From assembly GCA_036250225.1 (NCBI GenBank), contig JAPZLL010000007.1:992001-1056000 (forward strand): DNA of 64,000 nucleotides, read 5' to 3'. Positions 31,807 through 43,800 of the stretch are shown here, one piece after another. The stretch comes from Cercophora sp. LCS_1 (taxonomy: Eukaryota > Ascomycota > Sordariomycetes > Sordariales > Lasiosphaeriaceae). The notes beneath the pieces were generated by a model. That model saw nothing but the letters and a program-made list of their open reading frames with translations, was not told where the DNA came from and did not search any database. How positions within the stretch are numbered: the stretch's first letter is position 1; each line of letters begins with the position of its first letter. A program made the position numbers and the translations under genes.

Positions 31807-32385
31807 TCCTGCTGCGACGTGCGCTGGCCCCATTGTCAAACCGACGAGCCGCGCTCTTTGCTTGTTGACCGCCTTTCGATCAAGCAAACGCTACCTTACC
31901 GACGCTTGCTTGCGTCCGCCGAATGGACCAGTCCAGCCAATGGATGATCATGGCCCGAAGGAGGTGTGTGAGGGAAAAGGTGTGCGCCGCGCCGGCCGAT
32001 CTACGGCCGCCGGATGGGTGCGCTGCGCGCTGCGCGCGAGAAGGAGGGCCGGAAGGGAGATCCCGCCGCGCCTTCCTGCCAAATGGATCGCCCGTGTTCT
32101 GGATTTGGGCGCGAAAGCTGTCAAAAATGGTCCAGAACGAACTTCCCCGCATTCGTTGCACCCCTAATCCGTATTTTCCCTTTTCTAAACTAGCGGTCGA
32201 CCAAAGAACAACCGACCGAACCGAGCGAGCGCAACGGCAGTTTCAAAAATGCCCACTCGGTCTGGGTCCAAGCTGCTCGCTTGGAATCTTCTTTTTTTTC
32301 TTCCATTTCGGCTTCTTCACAAGGGTCATTGTCAAAGCTCGACGCTTGGAAGAAAATGCGACGTCCGTGTTTGACCGTGCCCCCA

Positions 32386-32410
32386 GCGTTGGCGTTGGCG
32401 TTGGCGTTGG
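32386..32410. repeat. (GCGTTG)n hexanucleotide repeat
   Basis: Four consecutive GCGTTG units. Confidence 0.85.
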
Positions 32411-34856
32411 CCTCGTTGCGAACCACAAAGTCGGGGCCGCTGGGAGGGAACATTGAGCGGAAATGGGAAATGGCACAAACTTGGCGAAATTCGTCTGACA
32501 CAAGCAGAGAAATGTCCCAAAAACGCGCCGGCGGGTGGTCGGACCCCCGCGGAAGGCCCGACGCCATACCGAGAGACGTTTAAGCCTCGCGCCACAGAAA
32601 CACAACAGCCAAACGGGGCCGTCCCTTGAGATGGGGTGGCTTGCGCCCGTCAGCTCCCCCATGTTTCATCCCCGTGTTGCTGGAAAGTTGGGGGAACAAG
32701 ACCCCCCCTCCCCTCCCCTTCACACACAAACCAGACTGACGGATTGCTGTGGCGTTCCCGGTCTCCTCTCCCCCCAGTTCCCCGACCCCGTCCCAGGAGA
32801 GAGAACTTTCTTTTTCTCACTTGTCATCTTTCTTATCCCGCTTGCCCCCTTTTTTTTTCTTTGGGGGTGTCTGCCACCGTCCCACGGACAACCCTGGTCG
32901 ACGAGGATGAGGATAAGCAGGTGCGCAGAGACAAGGCGCGACACCAAGGCGGGCGGGACGATCCCCGAACGGCGAAGGAAGGGAGGTGAGACGGGAAAGC
33001 GGGAATGGCGACAAGACCAACAGAAAAAAAAAATGCTGACCGCTTCCCTTCCAACCGTCGGCACGTTCCCTTCCCGCTGTGTCCTTTTTTTTTTTTTTTC
33101 AACAACGCGTTGTCCATACACTAGCGTCCCCCAGACGGCGCAGTTGAATGGAACGGCATCCTCCCGGATTTTCCTTGGTTCGCAGAGCAGCGGTGAGGAG
33201 GTCAGAGCGCCGCCACACCGGCCAAGCCTGGCTTGTAGGCTGGCCGTCCGGTTCCAGGAATCGATTGCCCCCGCCCCCGGACTGCAAGCCAAGGGCGATT
33301 GCTTTTTCGATTGGTAGCAGAGGAAGGAAAAAGTGACAAGTGAGCGCAACGCACGGTGCTCCCTGTCCGAACCGCGTCGCCGGATGCCCAGTGGCTCGTC
33401 CCGGGAATGCAAGAGGCGCGTCCTTTTTCTTTCCTTTTGCCAGACGCCAACGCGATTTTCTTCCCATTCCAGTCTGTGCAATCAAGGATCGCGGCGACGA
33501 GGGGGGCCTTTGGTTCGTGCCTCTTTCGTGTTCCCTCCCATTCGTGTTTGCGGCTCGACCAGTCAGTTTCCCCGATTGCGTCTCTTGTCCGTGAGTTGAG
33601 TGACTGGAAAGTGACATGACACGGTCCCAGACGTCGGTTTGCTCAGAAGCCAAGCTAGTTTTCCTTTTCCTGCCAATAATTGTTTGACAAACGTGATGAG
33701 TGCTCATTTTCTCCCCGCCTCCTTTTCGTGCTTCGCTCGTGTTGTGTGGTGTCGATCACACCATTTCAAGTCGATACCCAGTATAGACAGGACTTTGAAT
33801 TTATCGATTTTCCTCTCCCTCAATCACACAAAATCCCACTCTGTCTCTCACTTTCAGCCACTCGTGGGACAAACCCCCAGAAACGGTTGCTTGCCGACCT
33901 CGGCGCCAAAAAGAGAGAGGAGGGGAGATTTCACCGCCAAAACCGCGCGTGGGGTGGCAGATTGCCCCCTCGGTGAGGCGTCGTGGGGGAAAACGGGGAA
34001 GGCCAAGGGTAGACCCCACGGTGTCGGTATTCCAACCTCCCTATCACGGAAGGAGCCTTTGGCACGTCGCCCTCTCTGACGGTGCACGTTGCGCTATTCT
34101 TGGATAAGAAGCTCTCAAGAAAAACCTCAGCAACCCCTTGAACACGATCCATGATTCCAATTTTCTTTCTCTCCAATAACACTAGCGCTAAATGGAACGA
34201 ATGAATAGATTCCAGAATATCTATCGCCCCTCGCCGAATGCTCCCTCCCCCTCGAGCTGACAACCGAACCGAAAACCGAAGCTGAGAAGGGCGCGGCAGT
34301 TTATATTGCGCAGCAGTCCTCCATTGACCCCGCGATATTTTTGGCTCCAAATACGCTTTTTAGGCTTCACAGCGGGTGGGTGGGTAGGTGGGTAGGTGGG
34401 TGAACAACTACACGTATCCTGGAAGGGGGTGGGGTTGTGGTGTGTCGTGCAGAGAGTAACCGTCCCGTCACATGCGCCAAAATGTCAAATCACGTTCACG
34501 TTTTTGTTTCCGTCTCGGGGTCCTGGCCGCGCTCACTTGCTCTTTACGCATCGCGAGCCCGTGACTCAACTCAGGCGATACCCGAGAGCAAAAGAAAGCA
34601 AGCAAGCAGCTGAGCAGGGACAGCTGCCCCAAGCCCTCCTCGGTTCTGATGTACCGCACCCCGCCGCCGACTCCCGTCGGAGGAGATGGAGCAAAGCACA
34701 TGCCTCGCGCGAAAAGCAAAAGGGTGTTGCCTAGTCTAGGTCGTGAGCATTGGACATCGCCGAAGGGCGAAACGGAGCGAGCCATTTGATTTGAGACCGA
34801 TGAGTTGAGCGAAAAGCAAGGAAATGCCTCCCTTTCATTTTGTCTCCTGGCCTCCT

Positions 34857-35055
34857 TCCAGTCCAGTCCAGTCCAGTCCAGTCCAGTCCAATCCTCATCC
34901 CGCGTCGCGGATCCTATCAACCCCGCGAAACGACCAAGGAGAGGCAAAAAAAAAAAAAAAAAAAAAAAAAAAGGAGGTTGTGACTCAAGGTCCCTTCGTT
35001 TTACGATTCCTTCCATCCCAAGGCGACTTGACTGGACTGGCCTGGCCTGGCCTGG
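34857..35055. repeat. (GTCCA)n array, 27-A tract and complementary ACTGG/CCTGG array
   Basis: GTCCA is repeated six times at 34861-34890. A run of 27 A follows at 34946-34972. ACTGG twice and CCTGG three times occupy 35031-35055. The last array is partly complementary to the first, so a stem around a roughly 140-nt loop is possible. Confidence 0.85.
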
Positions 35056-35529
35056 CCGAGACCTACCGTTTGAGAGGGCCTCCCACAACCCTCCCCTCCT
35101 CCCCCCGTACACTTTGTATAACCCGGGAGGGACAAAACCAATCCCTTCACCGTATCGGGTCTTTGCGGACTGATTGGACCAAGCGGCAAACCACAGGGCA
35201 GCAGCTTTCTCCGTTGGAGTGGAGATTCGGACTCCGACCGACCGACCGCGTGGGTCCAATCCGGCCTCCGAAACGCACGAGCCCCCCCGTGTTACGGTGC
35301 CGGTCTCCGATTTCCCCCCCCTTTTTTTTTGTGTTGTTTCCCAACTAACTGGCAAACGGGAGAAAGTCGTGTCCCAGGAGGACGAACACACAGCGCAAGG
35401 TAGACTCACTGTCGACGCAAAAGTGACAGAACACAAAAAAATGATTGAGACGTGACGTCGTCGCCGCCCGGACGGAACGGCAAGCTACACTGCGCGCATC
35501 GCGCACCCTTCTTTTTTATCCCACTTTGC

Positions 35530-35535
35530 TTTTTT

Positions 35536-35571
<36 letters not shown>

Positions 35572-35580
35572 GTGTGTGTC
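35530..35580. repeat. T run followed by (GT)n microsatellite
   Basis: 11 T then about 15 GT units (35541-35570), then a further short TGTGTG stretch. Confidence 0.95.
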
Positions 35581-36600
35581 TCGTTTGTGATACGGGGAAA
35601 GCGAAACATGGAGCGATGAGGGAAGATGCAACATTGAATGGTTTGGGGACTCGATCGAGGGGGGAGGGGGTTGTTGTGATAGGTCTTTTTGTTTGTCACT
35701 CGATTTTTCTTTGCGGCCCGGTTCATGTAAGGGGCAAACTATGTGGTTTTATTCGCGCAGAGGGCGTGTCATGTCACCGTCACCGTCACGTCACAGACAT
35801 AGCAGGGACAGATTTGGGATCCCAACTCGTAGTGTGTATGCATTGCTATCTCATTGTCGGGAACATATTTGCCGTATTTGGTGATGATAACTGACCGCAC
35901 CGATGAGTACGTGCGTGTGATTCCCAGGCAGACCAAAGCACGGGAGATCCAGATCCCAAGGGAGGAGGAAAATACGACCTCGGCCACAGGGAGAGGAAAT
36001 CACGCTTTTTTCTTGGACGTTGCCAAGACCACATCCCAGATGTGATGGGTTGCTTGTGTGATGGCCAACCCAATCCGATCCAATCCGATCAGATCAGTGG
36101 CGGCTAGACGCAGACGTGTATATGCAAACAACCCTGGCTGGGTAATGCGGGCGAACGGGAGGTGGGTTGCGCTGGTGTGTCGCATTTGGGCTCTTTTGCT
36201 TTTTTTTTTCCAAGTTGTATTTTTGTCGTGTTTGAGTGTTTGTTTGATGCTCGGATAGGGGATTGGAATCCAAAGGGCGTCGGATACGGGGTTGGGCTGG
36301 GTTGGTTGGGTTCGATGCCAAGCGGTTGTGGATGGTGAGTTGTTCAATCGTTGCTGGTTGTTGGAGGGCGGCCAGTGGTAGAGCTGCCCGCGTTCTTGTG
36401 CTTGCGGTTGCTGGGACACGTGTGTTGACGCGCATTTCGGGTTGCGTCGATGTGCTGGCGGGGGATATGTGCACTTTTAGTTGGCCGTTGGGTTTCTGGA
36501 GAAGCTGGTCGCTCGTGGGGTTGGGTTTGATTGGGAGATGGGAACTGAGAAAAATAAATAAATTGAATAAACAGAAAGGGAAGTTGGGCAAGACTGTGTG

Positions 36601-39600
36601 AGGCTGACGACCGGTTGTCTTGACAGTGCCATGTCAACGTAGCCAGACACGCGGCTCGTTGAGACACCTGTAGTACATGACTTCTTTTGCAGAATGCCGA
36701 GATGACAGTCGTGAACCCAGCTGTGGTGATATAGGCAGTGTCAACTACCTCTTGAACCTCTAGTCAGTGTGTTTGGAAACGATGCCTGACTTGCCTTTTC
36801 TCTCAGTCGACACATGTCCGTCTTTAGAGACGGAAAAGTACGACGTGCCACGTTCACTGATGGCCTCTTTAACCTGGTGTGGAGGTGCACGCATGAGAGG
36901 CATGCTATAACTTATAAGTCCTCAGGCAAACCGCTTGAGGTCTGGTCACGGTATCCTTTACTTACAGACATTGTAACGGGACCCCCATCCATTTCATCAG
37001 AGGAGACTTACGCGAGAACAAGACAGATGGCAAGCTTAATGGCTAGTTCCAGGTCAGAGGAGTCTCGGTTAGACAATGCTCGACTGGAGACTCGATGCCT
37101 TGACGTCAGCCTCTGCTCCTTCCAATCCTTTACGTCGGGGGTCTGCTATTTAAACGAAGTGCCAGCCAAACCTCGTGAATCCTAGATTAATGATGGATTT
37201 ATATTATAGGCCATTATAATGATGGGAGATCACATATGCTCACTCCGCTTGACCCCATTGCAATGTGTTGTTGATGTGGGTTCAAGCGTCGACTCTCACA
37301 ACGCTACCTAGTCATGTCATTATAGTTTACATGCTCAACTCCAGGTAAGGTTATATAGGTACATTCTCTGCCGCCTAATGTTTCCGTGTTTTATTCTCGT
37401 GTGTCTCGACCATCAAATAGGGACCTACCTCCCCATGTCCTGCGCAATGCAGAGCAGGACATGTTGCAAAGAGGTCCTCAGAAAATCATCTACTAGGAAA
37501 GCAAGTCTGTGGTCTCAGTTTACGCCTATATCCATATCCCCGTTGCTACCCTGAAAGGGTCGTTATCAGTAGCTGTTGGTAGGACCACAACGCACAACCA
37601 TCATCGACTCCCGACCCCTTTTACAACCCATCACTGCCAGGATGATATTCTCCTAGCCTTACTCTGACCATCAAACTCCCATACTCCTCGAAGAGCTTAT
37701 TCGTCATCGTTAAACGGCCGCACAACTCATTTGTTGGTGATGTAGTGCTGCAGACAGTTCACGGGGGGAGGACACTGAATACTCCCCCAGCTTCTGGCGA
37801 CCCAACCGTCTGTCTGAAAGCCACCAGTCTTGCCACACGCTTAGATGGCTTATGGGCTGTATTTGCGTATTTGCAAAAAGAGCCCCATGAGGTCAGCTCG
37901 ACTTGATGGGATTATGTTGTTGCTGGTGTTACTTATCCCTGGAGGCCACCCCCGAGGCTATGACAAAGAGGTAAATCTCGGCACCGGAACCAGAGATCGA
38001 GGAGAGATTATCAACACCAGGGTTCCTAACTCCGTACATAACCCGGGAAGGAGAAGACAGAATGTGTCTCCAAGAGCACCTTGCGCCGGGAGCCATGAGG
38101 TTTCCACCTTCCGTCACGACAGAATCATCACCACTACTCCCTATGTTTGATGACAGACCCGCGCTCACTAGACGCACCATGCGTTTGTTGGAGACCAAGC
38201 TTCAAGCAATCGTGTGTCACAGTCTTCCCTCGATAGTTGACCGATCTCGCGACGATCAAGGTCGAGATTCGATTCTCACGTTCGAGATCTGCGAGTTCAC
38301 CTATTAAGTCGTTAGTAAACAATGATGAGTTGGCCCATATTGTTCTCATTGTCTTCAATGTGCCCTGGGTCTTTACTCGTCAATGGCGGTAAGATGTGCT
38401 CCAACAGGCTTGGATACCTGTTTCAATACGATTCCCACCATGTTGCTTCCAGGTTTTCCCTGTGTTACGAAAAGGTTTGTACAACATTCGGGCTAGAGGA
38501 GATGAGATTCGACATTGCTTGTCACCACAGTTTTTTGCTGGCGTGGAGCCAAGACTCCAATCTCAGCAGCGCCAGTGCCGGCTACAGTTGTTTTCCTTCG
38601 ACTCGAGGACCTTAGGTATGTCGAAATTCAGCTGTCACCGCCATGCTTGTCACGAACGACCTTCGATCACCAAACCGACGGCCCGTACCCTTCAGGCAAG
38701 ACGGCTGGGATCGAAACCCATTCCCACCAGGCAGGACGCCTGCCTGCATGGCCGTGAGACACAGCGTCCATCTATCTCGTGTACCCAATTTTAAGCAAAC
38801 GCCAGTCGTTCGCAGGATGGTGGAACGCGACCCGGCGGAGACACCACGCGAGCGTCTCAGGTATCCCTACTTCGTTTCCGATGCCGTGGAAAAACTCCTG
38901 ACACACTCCGGTAGGGCTTCGATCTGGTCTGTGAAGATTCTATGGGCTGCTACGCGTGAGCGAGACATGTTCTTGCCGAGGCCATGCAGTTTCTGTGCGG
39001 TAGCCTTTCCTAGGGGCTTTGGCCAACGTGGTAAGGAGGTGGTGTGCACTGCCTCGTCCACGGCATCTCCACGCTTCACCCTCGGCTCGGCAGGGGATAA
39101 CACATCATGAATGCTACTAGCATACTTCTTCTGCTCACGACGTGACCAATAAGACAGCACGGGCAACAAGACAGCTTGTGGCCTTGGTTCTGTTTCTCCG
39201 CCCATCTATAGCTGGGAAGTCCAATTGACTACGCCGTCCCCCAAGGTTGCAGTGATCTCTTTCCGCGGTGCGTAGTAACCCAGCCCGCGGTCTTGTAGCT
39301 CGAACGACCCGTGCCGACATCGCCCCCTCGCGAGTGGTGCTTGTAGTCCACGGCCTGAACTGAGCTGGCCTCGGAACCCAGCGCACCGGAGTTGATCTAT
39401 ACCTCCCATGTGGCTTCAAATCCACTCCCACAGCATCGTGAACGAACCCGTTGGCTCGAGCCCAAGGAAGATGAAGCAACAACGGCTCCAGCCTGATGTA
39501 GGTGGTAGCGTGAGAAAGATAAGCAGCATGAGATTAGGCCAAAGGACATGGACGCCACCGATAAAAGCAACAGAAACAACCGTTCTTCCAAACGACAGCC

Positions 39601-40800
39601 AGGGTCGTTTTGCCGCAACGTTGACAACCTCTCAGTTCTCGCCTTGCTCGCCAAAAATACTAGCGACACACCACATTGAGATGAACCGCACCAGAGGAAC
39701 GACGCGGACAAGGGGATGAACCATGCTGGATCTAGCTGGGAGAAACTCATAAATGCGACGGGAACGGATACCTCCGTCACAAACATCCTCACATAACGGC
39801 ACCAAGGTCCCTTGGTAGAACCGAGTCAGCTGACAACGGCGGGAACTTGGGTGATGATTTATTTGCCTGACGACCAGCTGATCGCAGCAGTCCGTTGTTT
39901 AGATGATGAAATCCTTTGCGTTTATGCTGGGGGCCGAAGTTCTGTGATTTATCTCCGGTGCTCGCAACGTCCATTCTTGGCTTTGGTATGTATCGGGCGG
40001 GGCCACTGCCTTGCTCTGATGACCTTGGTCGGGGTCTATGTCGTGTCATTGGAGGTCGCGAGAGCAAAGTGCTCGACGGAGCCAGTCGGGGAGCACCCTC
40101 TATCCCGACATATCAAGCCACCCTGAACGGGCTGATCGAAGAAGGATGGACCAAGGTAGCATGGTCGCGACCGTTGATATATTCCAATACTCGAGACTCG
40201 ACGAGTTGTTTCCTCGTGGCATACCTTGCCATGGCCATGATGGATGCGGCAGAGGCAGACAAACAAGCCACTAGGTTCGTGGTACATCACCGGTGACCAC
40301 TGGATTGCAAGCATCCCGGCAGCAGAGTCACTTTGCCTGTGGACTTGACCGGCATGTTCGTCGAACAACACCATCATGGCAGGGTCAGACCCTTATACTC
40401 ACCTCAAAGAATCCCAACCCCTTCCCACAAACCACTGCCCCAATCTCCGGCTCTCCGCATTCCTAGAACGCGGTACAACCGGAAGCCGGTGGCACTTCCA
40501 GGCGGATGCCGGGACATCCCGGGTCGACGCTGGACAGCGGGGCCGATCCGTGCGTGCCCTTCCGCAACGGCCGTAGCGGCCAGCGGGCCGTAGTGGGTCC
40601 CTTGCTTGACGATCGCCCGACCAGGGGTCTCCTCCCCTCACTCTCATCCTCATCCCCCATCCCCATTCTCATCCAAACAATCATCAACGAGCAAAACTCC
40701 GTCCACTCCGATCTACCCCGTCCGCTCCGACGGATATCCGTCATCACCAAGCAAGCCATCTCAAATCCGCCATTTGTAAACAATTTCATTTCCTCCTTCT
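36601..40800. other. Gene desert, second part: lower-GC, repeat-poor DNA, possible gene relics
   Basis: By eye this stretch is less GC-rich and has almost no microsatellites, unlike the DNA on either side. Open frames of 80-155 aa occur on both strands (for example 38643-39110 + and 39397-39792 -) with moderately normal composition, but none resembles a known family or can be joined by convincing splice sites. A perfect 10-bp inverted repeat is at 37434-37463. It could be strongly decayed coding DNA or a structured non-coding locus; neither can be shown. Confidence 0.35.
37434..37463. repeat. Perfect 10-bp inverted repeat (hairpin)
   Basis: CATGTCCTGC at 37434-37443 and GCAGGACATG at 37454-37463, separated by 10 nt. 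It would fold into a 10-bp stem with a 10-nt loop. No poly-T follows. Confidence 0.85.
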
Positions 40801-43800
40801 CATCCACATCACCAACTTCAAGGCCGTGCTAAAAAACAAGGATCAAGGAACAAGGCAGCAACAACTGCGCGCAAATACCGCGTAGTGCATACTCACCCCG
40901 GGGCGGCGCTTCAACAAACCCTTGGCGTTGTGCGTGTTCCCCCGTCCAAAAGGGGTAGCGAAGGATCGGGATAGCGCCCCAAAATCCAAATGTGAGAACA
41001 ATGTGATAGTGACGAGCTGAGTGCCTGTGTACCGAACCGAAACCCCACCAAAAGCCATCTCTGATCAATGAATCAATGCCGGTGGGGCTTTTCGCCCGAA
41101 GATGAACTGCTTGTTGCTGGCGGTGATTCCTCAACGGTCGTTGGGTAGGCAGGTAGGAGGCATTGACGAACTGTGCAGGGTGCAGAGGGGAATCTTGATA
41201 CAGGGAACTGGCGCTTGCTGGCGCGCCGGCGGGGGCGGACATGGTCCATGGTCCATGGGGAAATCTGAGGTATCATTTTGTTTTGGGGTTGCCAGGGGGT
41301 TTCTTTGACAAAAAGCTCGAGTCCTTGACCTGACCTGACCTGGCTCGCACAAACAATGGAACGAACAATGCCTTGTCCGACGACCAGACAAAAAACTGAC
41401 AAAAAAGAGAATGTGTAATGGTTCTGGACGTGACCAGTGACTGTCTCAGACTTGAGAGCACACCAACGACAACGGCCACTCGGTTGTTCGGTCGGCTGCA
41501 CCATAGCGTACGGGGCGTACTGCGTCTGCAGTCTGCTGTCAACAACGGGCGGTGAGGATGAACCCGCACAGACAAGACAAGAGATCGATATGACCTTGAT
41601 CAAAAGGGGAATTTGTGACCATCTCGGCTGTGGCGGACGACTAGAAGAACCCTACTGCGAGGATCCGCCCTAGCTTCGTCTGTCTCGTCTTGAACCCCGA
41701 ACCCTGAATGGTGAGCATTCGAGACTGAACGTGTGCTTGTTTGAGACAAGGCATGGGTGATGGGCAAATTCATCACATCAAAGCCATCACCCGTCGACCC
41801 AAAAACGACATCGCGCCTGGCCTTGGTGGGGAACTTTCCCGTTTGAGAAGATCCATCTTTCTTGAGAATCCATTCAACATGGTCCGATTTATATATAGTG
41901 TCTTCTTGGTGTGTCGGTGCGAATTTTGTTGTCTAGCTTGCGGAGACGAAAGGGCATACATACATATGCAGCCGCAACGTGATAGTGATTGAGGATTTGG
42001 GAAGCGAGCGAGCAACCTTGACAAGCAACAGAAAAAAAAATCCCCGCTGCAACTGCACATCGGGTTTTATCAGTGGCTAGTTGAGAGAGAAAACGCCCTC
42101 GGCACGGCACTCATTTTCGTCGTGGCATGATTCAAGACCTCATCTCGCTCCAGCAAGTCAACCGTCCGCCATGTCTTTGGTTGCAACATACCCCATATTG
42201 TGTCGCGATCAATGTCGTGATGATTGCTTGCCTGAGCTGGGGAGCTGGGAGCTGCACCGCAATTGGGACCTGGAATGGGCAACTTCTTCGTTCGGAGGCG
42301 GGACCGGGGTTCCCACACTTCGTCTCCATCGCATCAAAAGAAGAAAACGTGAACCCGGCAGACCCTGGTTGCCGACATGGGACGACAGCCCCTCTGGCCA
42401 TCTCCCCGCCTTTCTCGGCCTTGAACTTGGCCCACAGCTCGGCCGCGCTTAGACATCGGGTGGGTTGCGTTCCCGGTCGTATCAATCTCAGATTGGACCT
42501 TGGACGGTGACAACAGACAGCGTTGTGATTTTCTTGTAATGATTCTGTTGAGTGTGCGCGCGAGCCATTTTTTTTTTTTTTTTTTGTTCACGACCGCTGC
42601 AGGGTTCGGCACAACACCACGTCAATACGGGAGAGATCTACAAGAGGTACTCCTCGTTTGCTTGGCTACTTGGATGCTTGGCGAACCACTCAAGGTCCTC
42701 TCGGCGCGCAACCGGAAGGTTCCGGGACATGGTGTCGGGCGAGGCGTGTGTGGTATGTGATGGATTGCTGGTGCTTGACTTGATATCGGACTCGAGCACG
42801 ATAATGCGCCATTGTCGAGATGACGACTCAGTTTTTTGCGTCGAGGTCCGGGCCCTTCGTGTAACGGTCTCGCCATCGCAAAGGCCAACCAGAGGGCCAC
42901 CCCACGTTCTGTCGAGAACCCTACGGATGGACGACGCAGTGCGGGTGGTCAGCGGCGTTTGGCTAAGCACCATGTCGCAGTCGTTCGACGCGAATATAGT
43001 GGCCTTGGTGAGACAGCGTGCCCACCAAGCCCATCGATGTAAGGGACGGACGGCGCAGAGGTAGGGCAACCATCTAGCTTGCCTGCCATTGGCCTATCCA
43101 ACGCGGCCGAAAGCCGTTCAGAAGCGTCATGAACGTGGCCTGCATCGGCAGGTCACAGATGGGCCACAGGAGGCCGCGGGGTAGCAGTGTATGGTGTGTG
43201 TGTGAGTGTGTGTGTGTACGTACTCTACACTCGGCTCCATTCGTGGTGTTGTCGTCGTGCGTTCGTGGTGCATGCCAGCAGACTCGCCATCATCACCATC
43301 AACGTCGACAATCGACAATCAATCGACAAAGCTTTGTTGGCGATGGGTTGGGTGCCATTGCCCCTGCTGCCGACGCCGGCCAACTGCATCCCTGCAGGTC
43401 CCGGACGTCGCGCAATTTGTTGCCCTCGATCCCCAGCTTCAGATCGAGCTGAGCATGCGCCTGTGCATGGGTCGTTGATAAGATTGAGATGCCCCTCGAT
43501 CGCGGCTCAGGCGGCAACCAACGGTTGTTCCTTGACGGGACAGGCAGGCGAGAGTCATACTTGCGCGATACGAGCACGACGACGGACGACTGAGGACTCG
43601 CGAGCGGTTTGCAAAGCTCAAAGACGAGCACGCAAACCCATCATCCAGCCCGTCCTTTCCGTGCCGAGCGCGCGCAGAGGCGAATGGCAGTCCCTGACAC
43701 GAGAACGGGTCTTTTGTGTCTCCCGACGACAGCCGGCAGCTGTCAATGATTGGAACTCGGGACTCGCGGGTCCTGCATTGGCCGCCCATGACAACCGGTC

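Larger units (their letters stand above)
28168..36600. other. Gene desert, first part: GC-rich non-coding DNA dense in microsatellites
   Basis: Both strands were read in all frames. The open frames here (up to 328 aa) consist of biased, repeat-like residues and resemble no family. The DNA is full of simple repeats: GCTT at 29762-29786, CA at 30946-30979, TATG at 31783-31806, GCGTTG at 32386-32410, GTCCA at 34857-34890, a 27-A run at 34946-34972 and GT at 35541-35570. It is not visibly AT-rich, so it does not look like a repeat-induced-mutation isochore. Long regulatory DNA or non-coding transcripts are possible. Confidence 0.5.

Noticed and set aside
34468..35436. 322-aa minus-strand frame in the desert
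   Set aside because: Includes a poly-Phe block coded by the 27-A tract and a DWTGLDWTGLDW repeat from the GTCCA array; not a protein gene.
37929..38358. Overlapping minus-strand frames thought to be part of an NLR-like gene
   Set aside because: No nucleotide-binding motif or repeat domain is visible and the two frames cannot be joined by credible splice sites.
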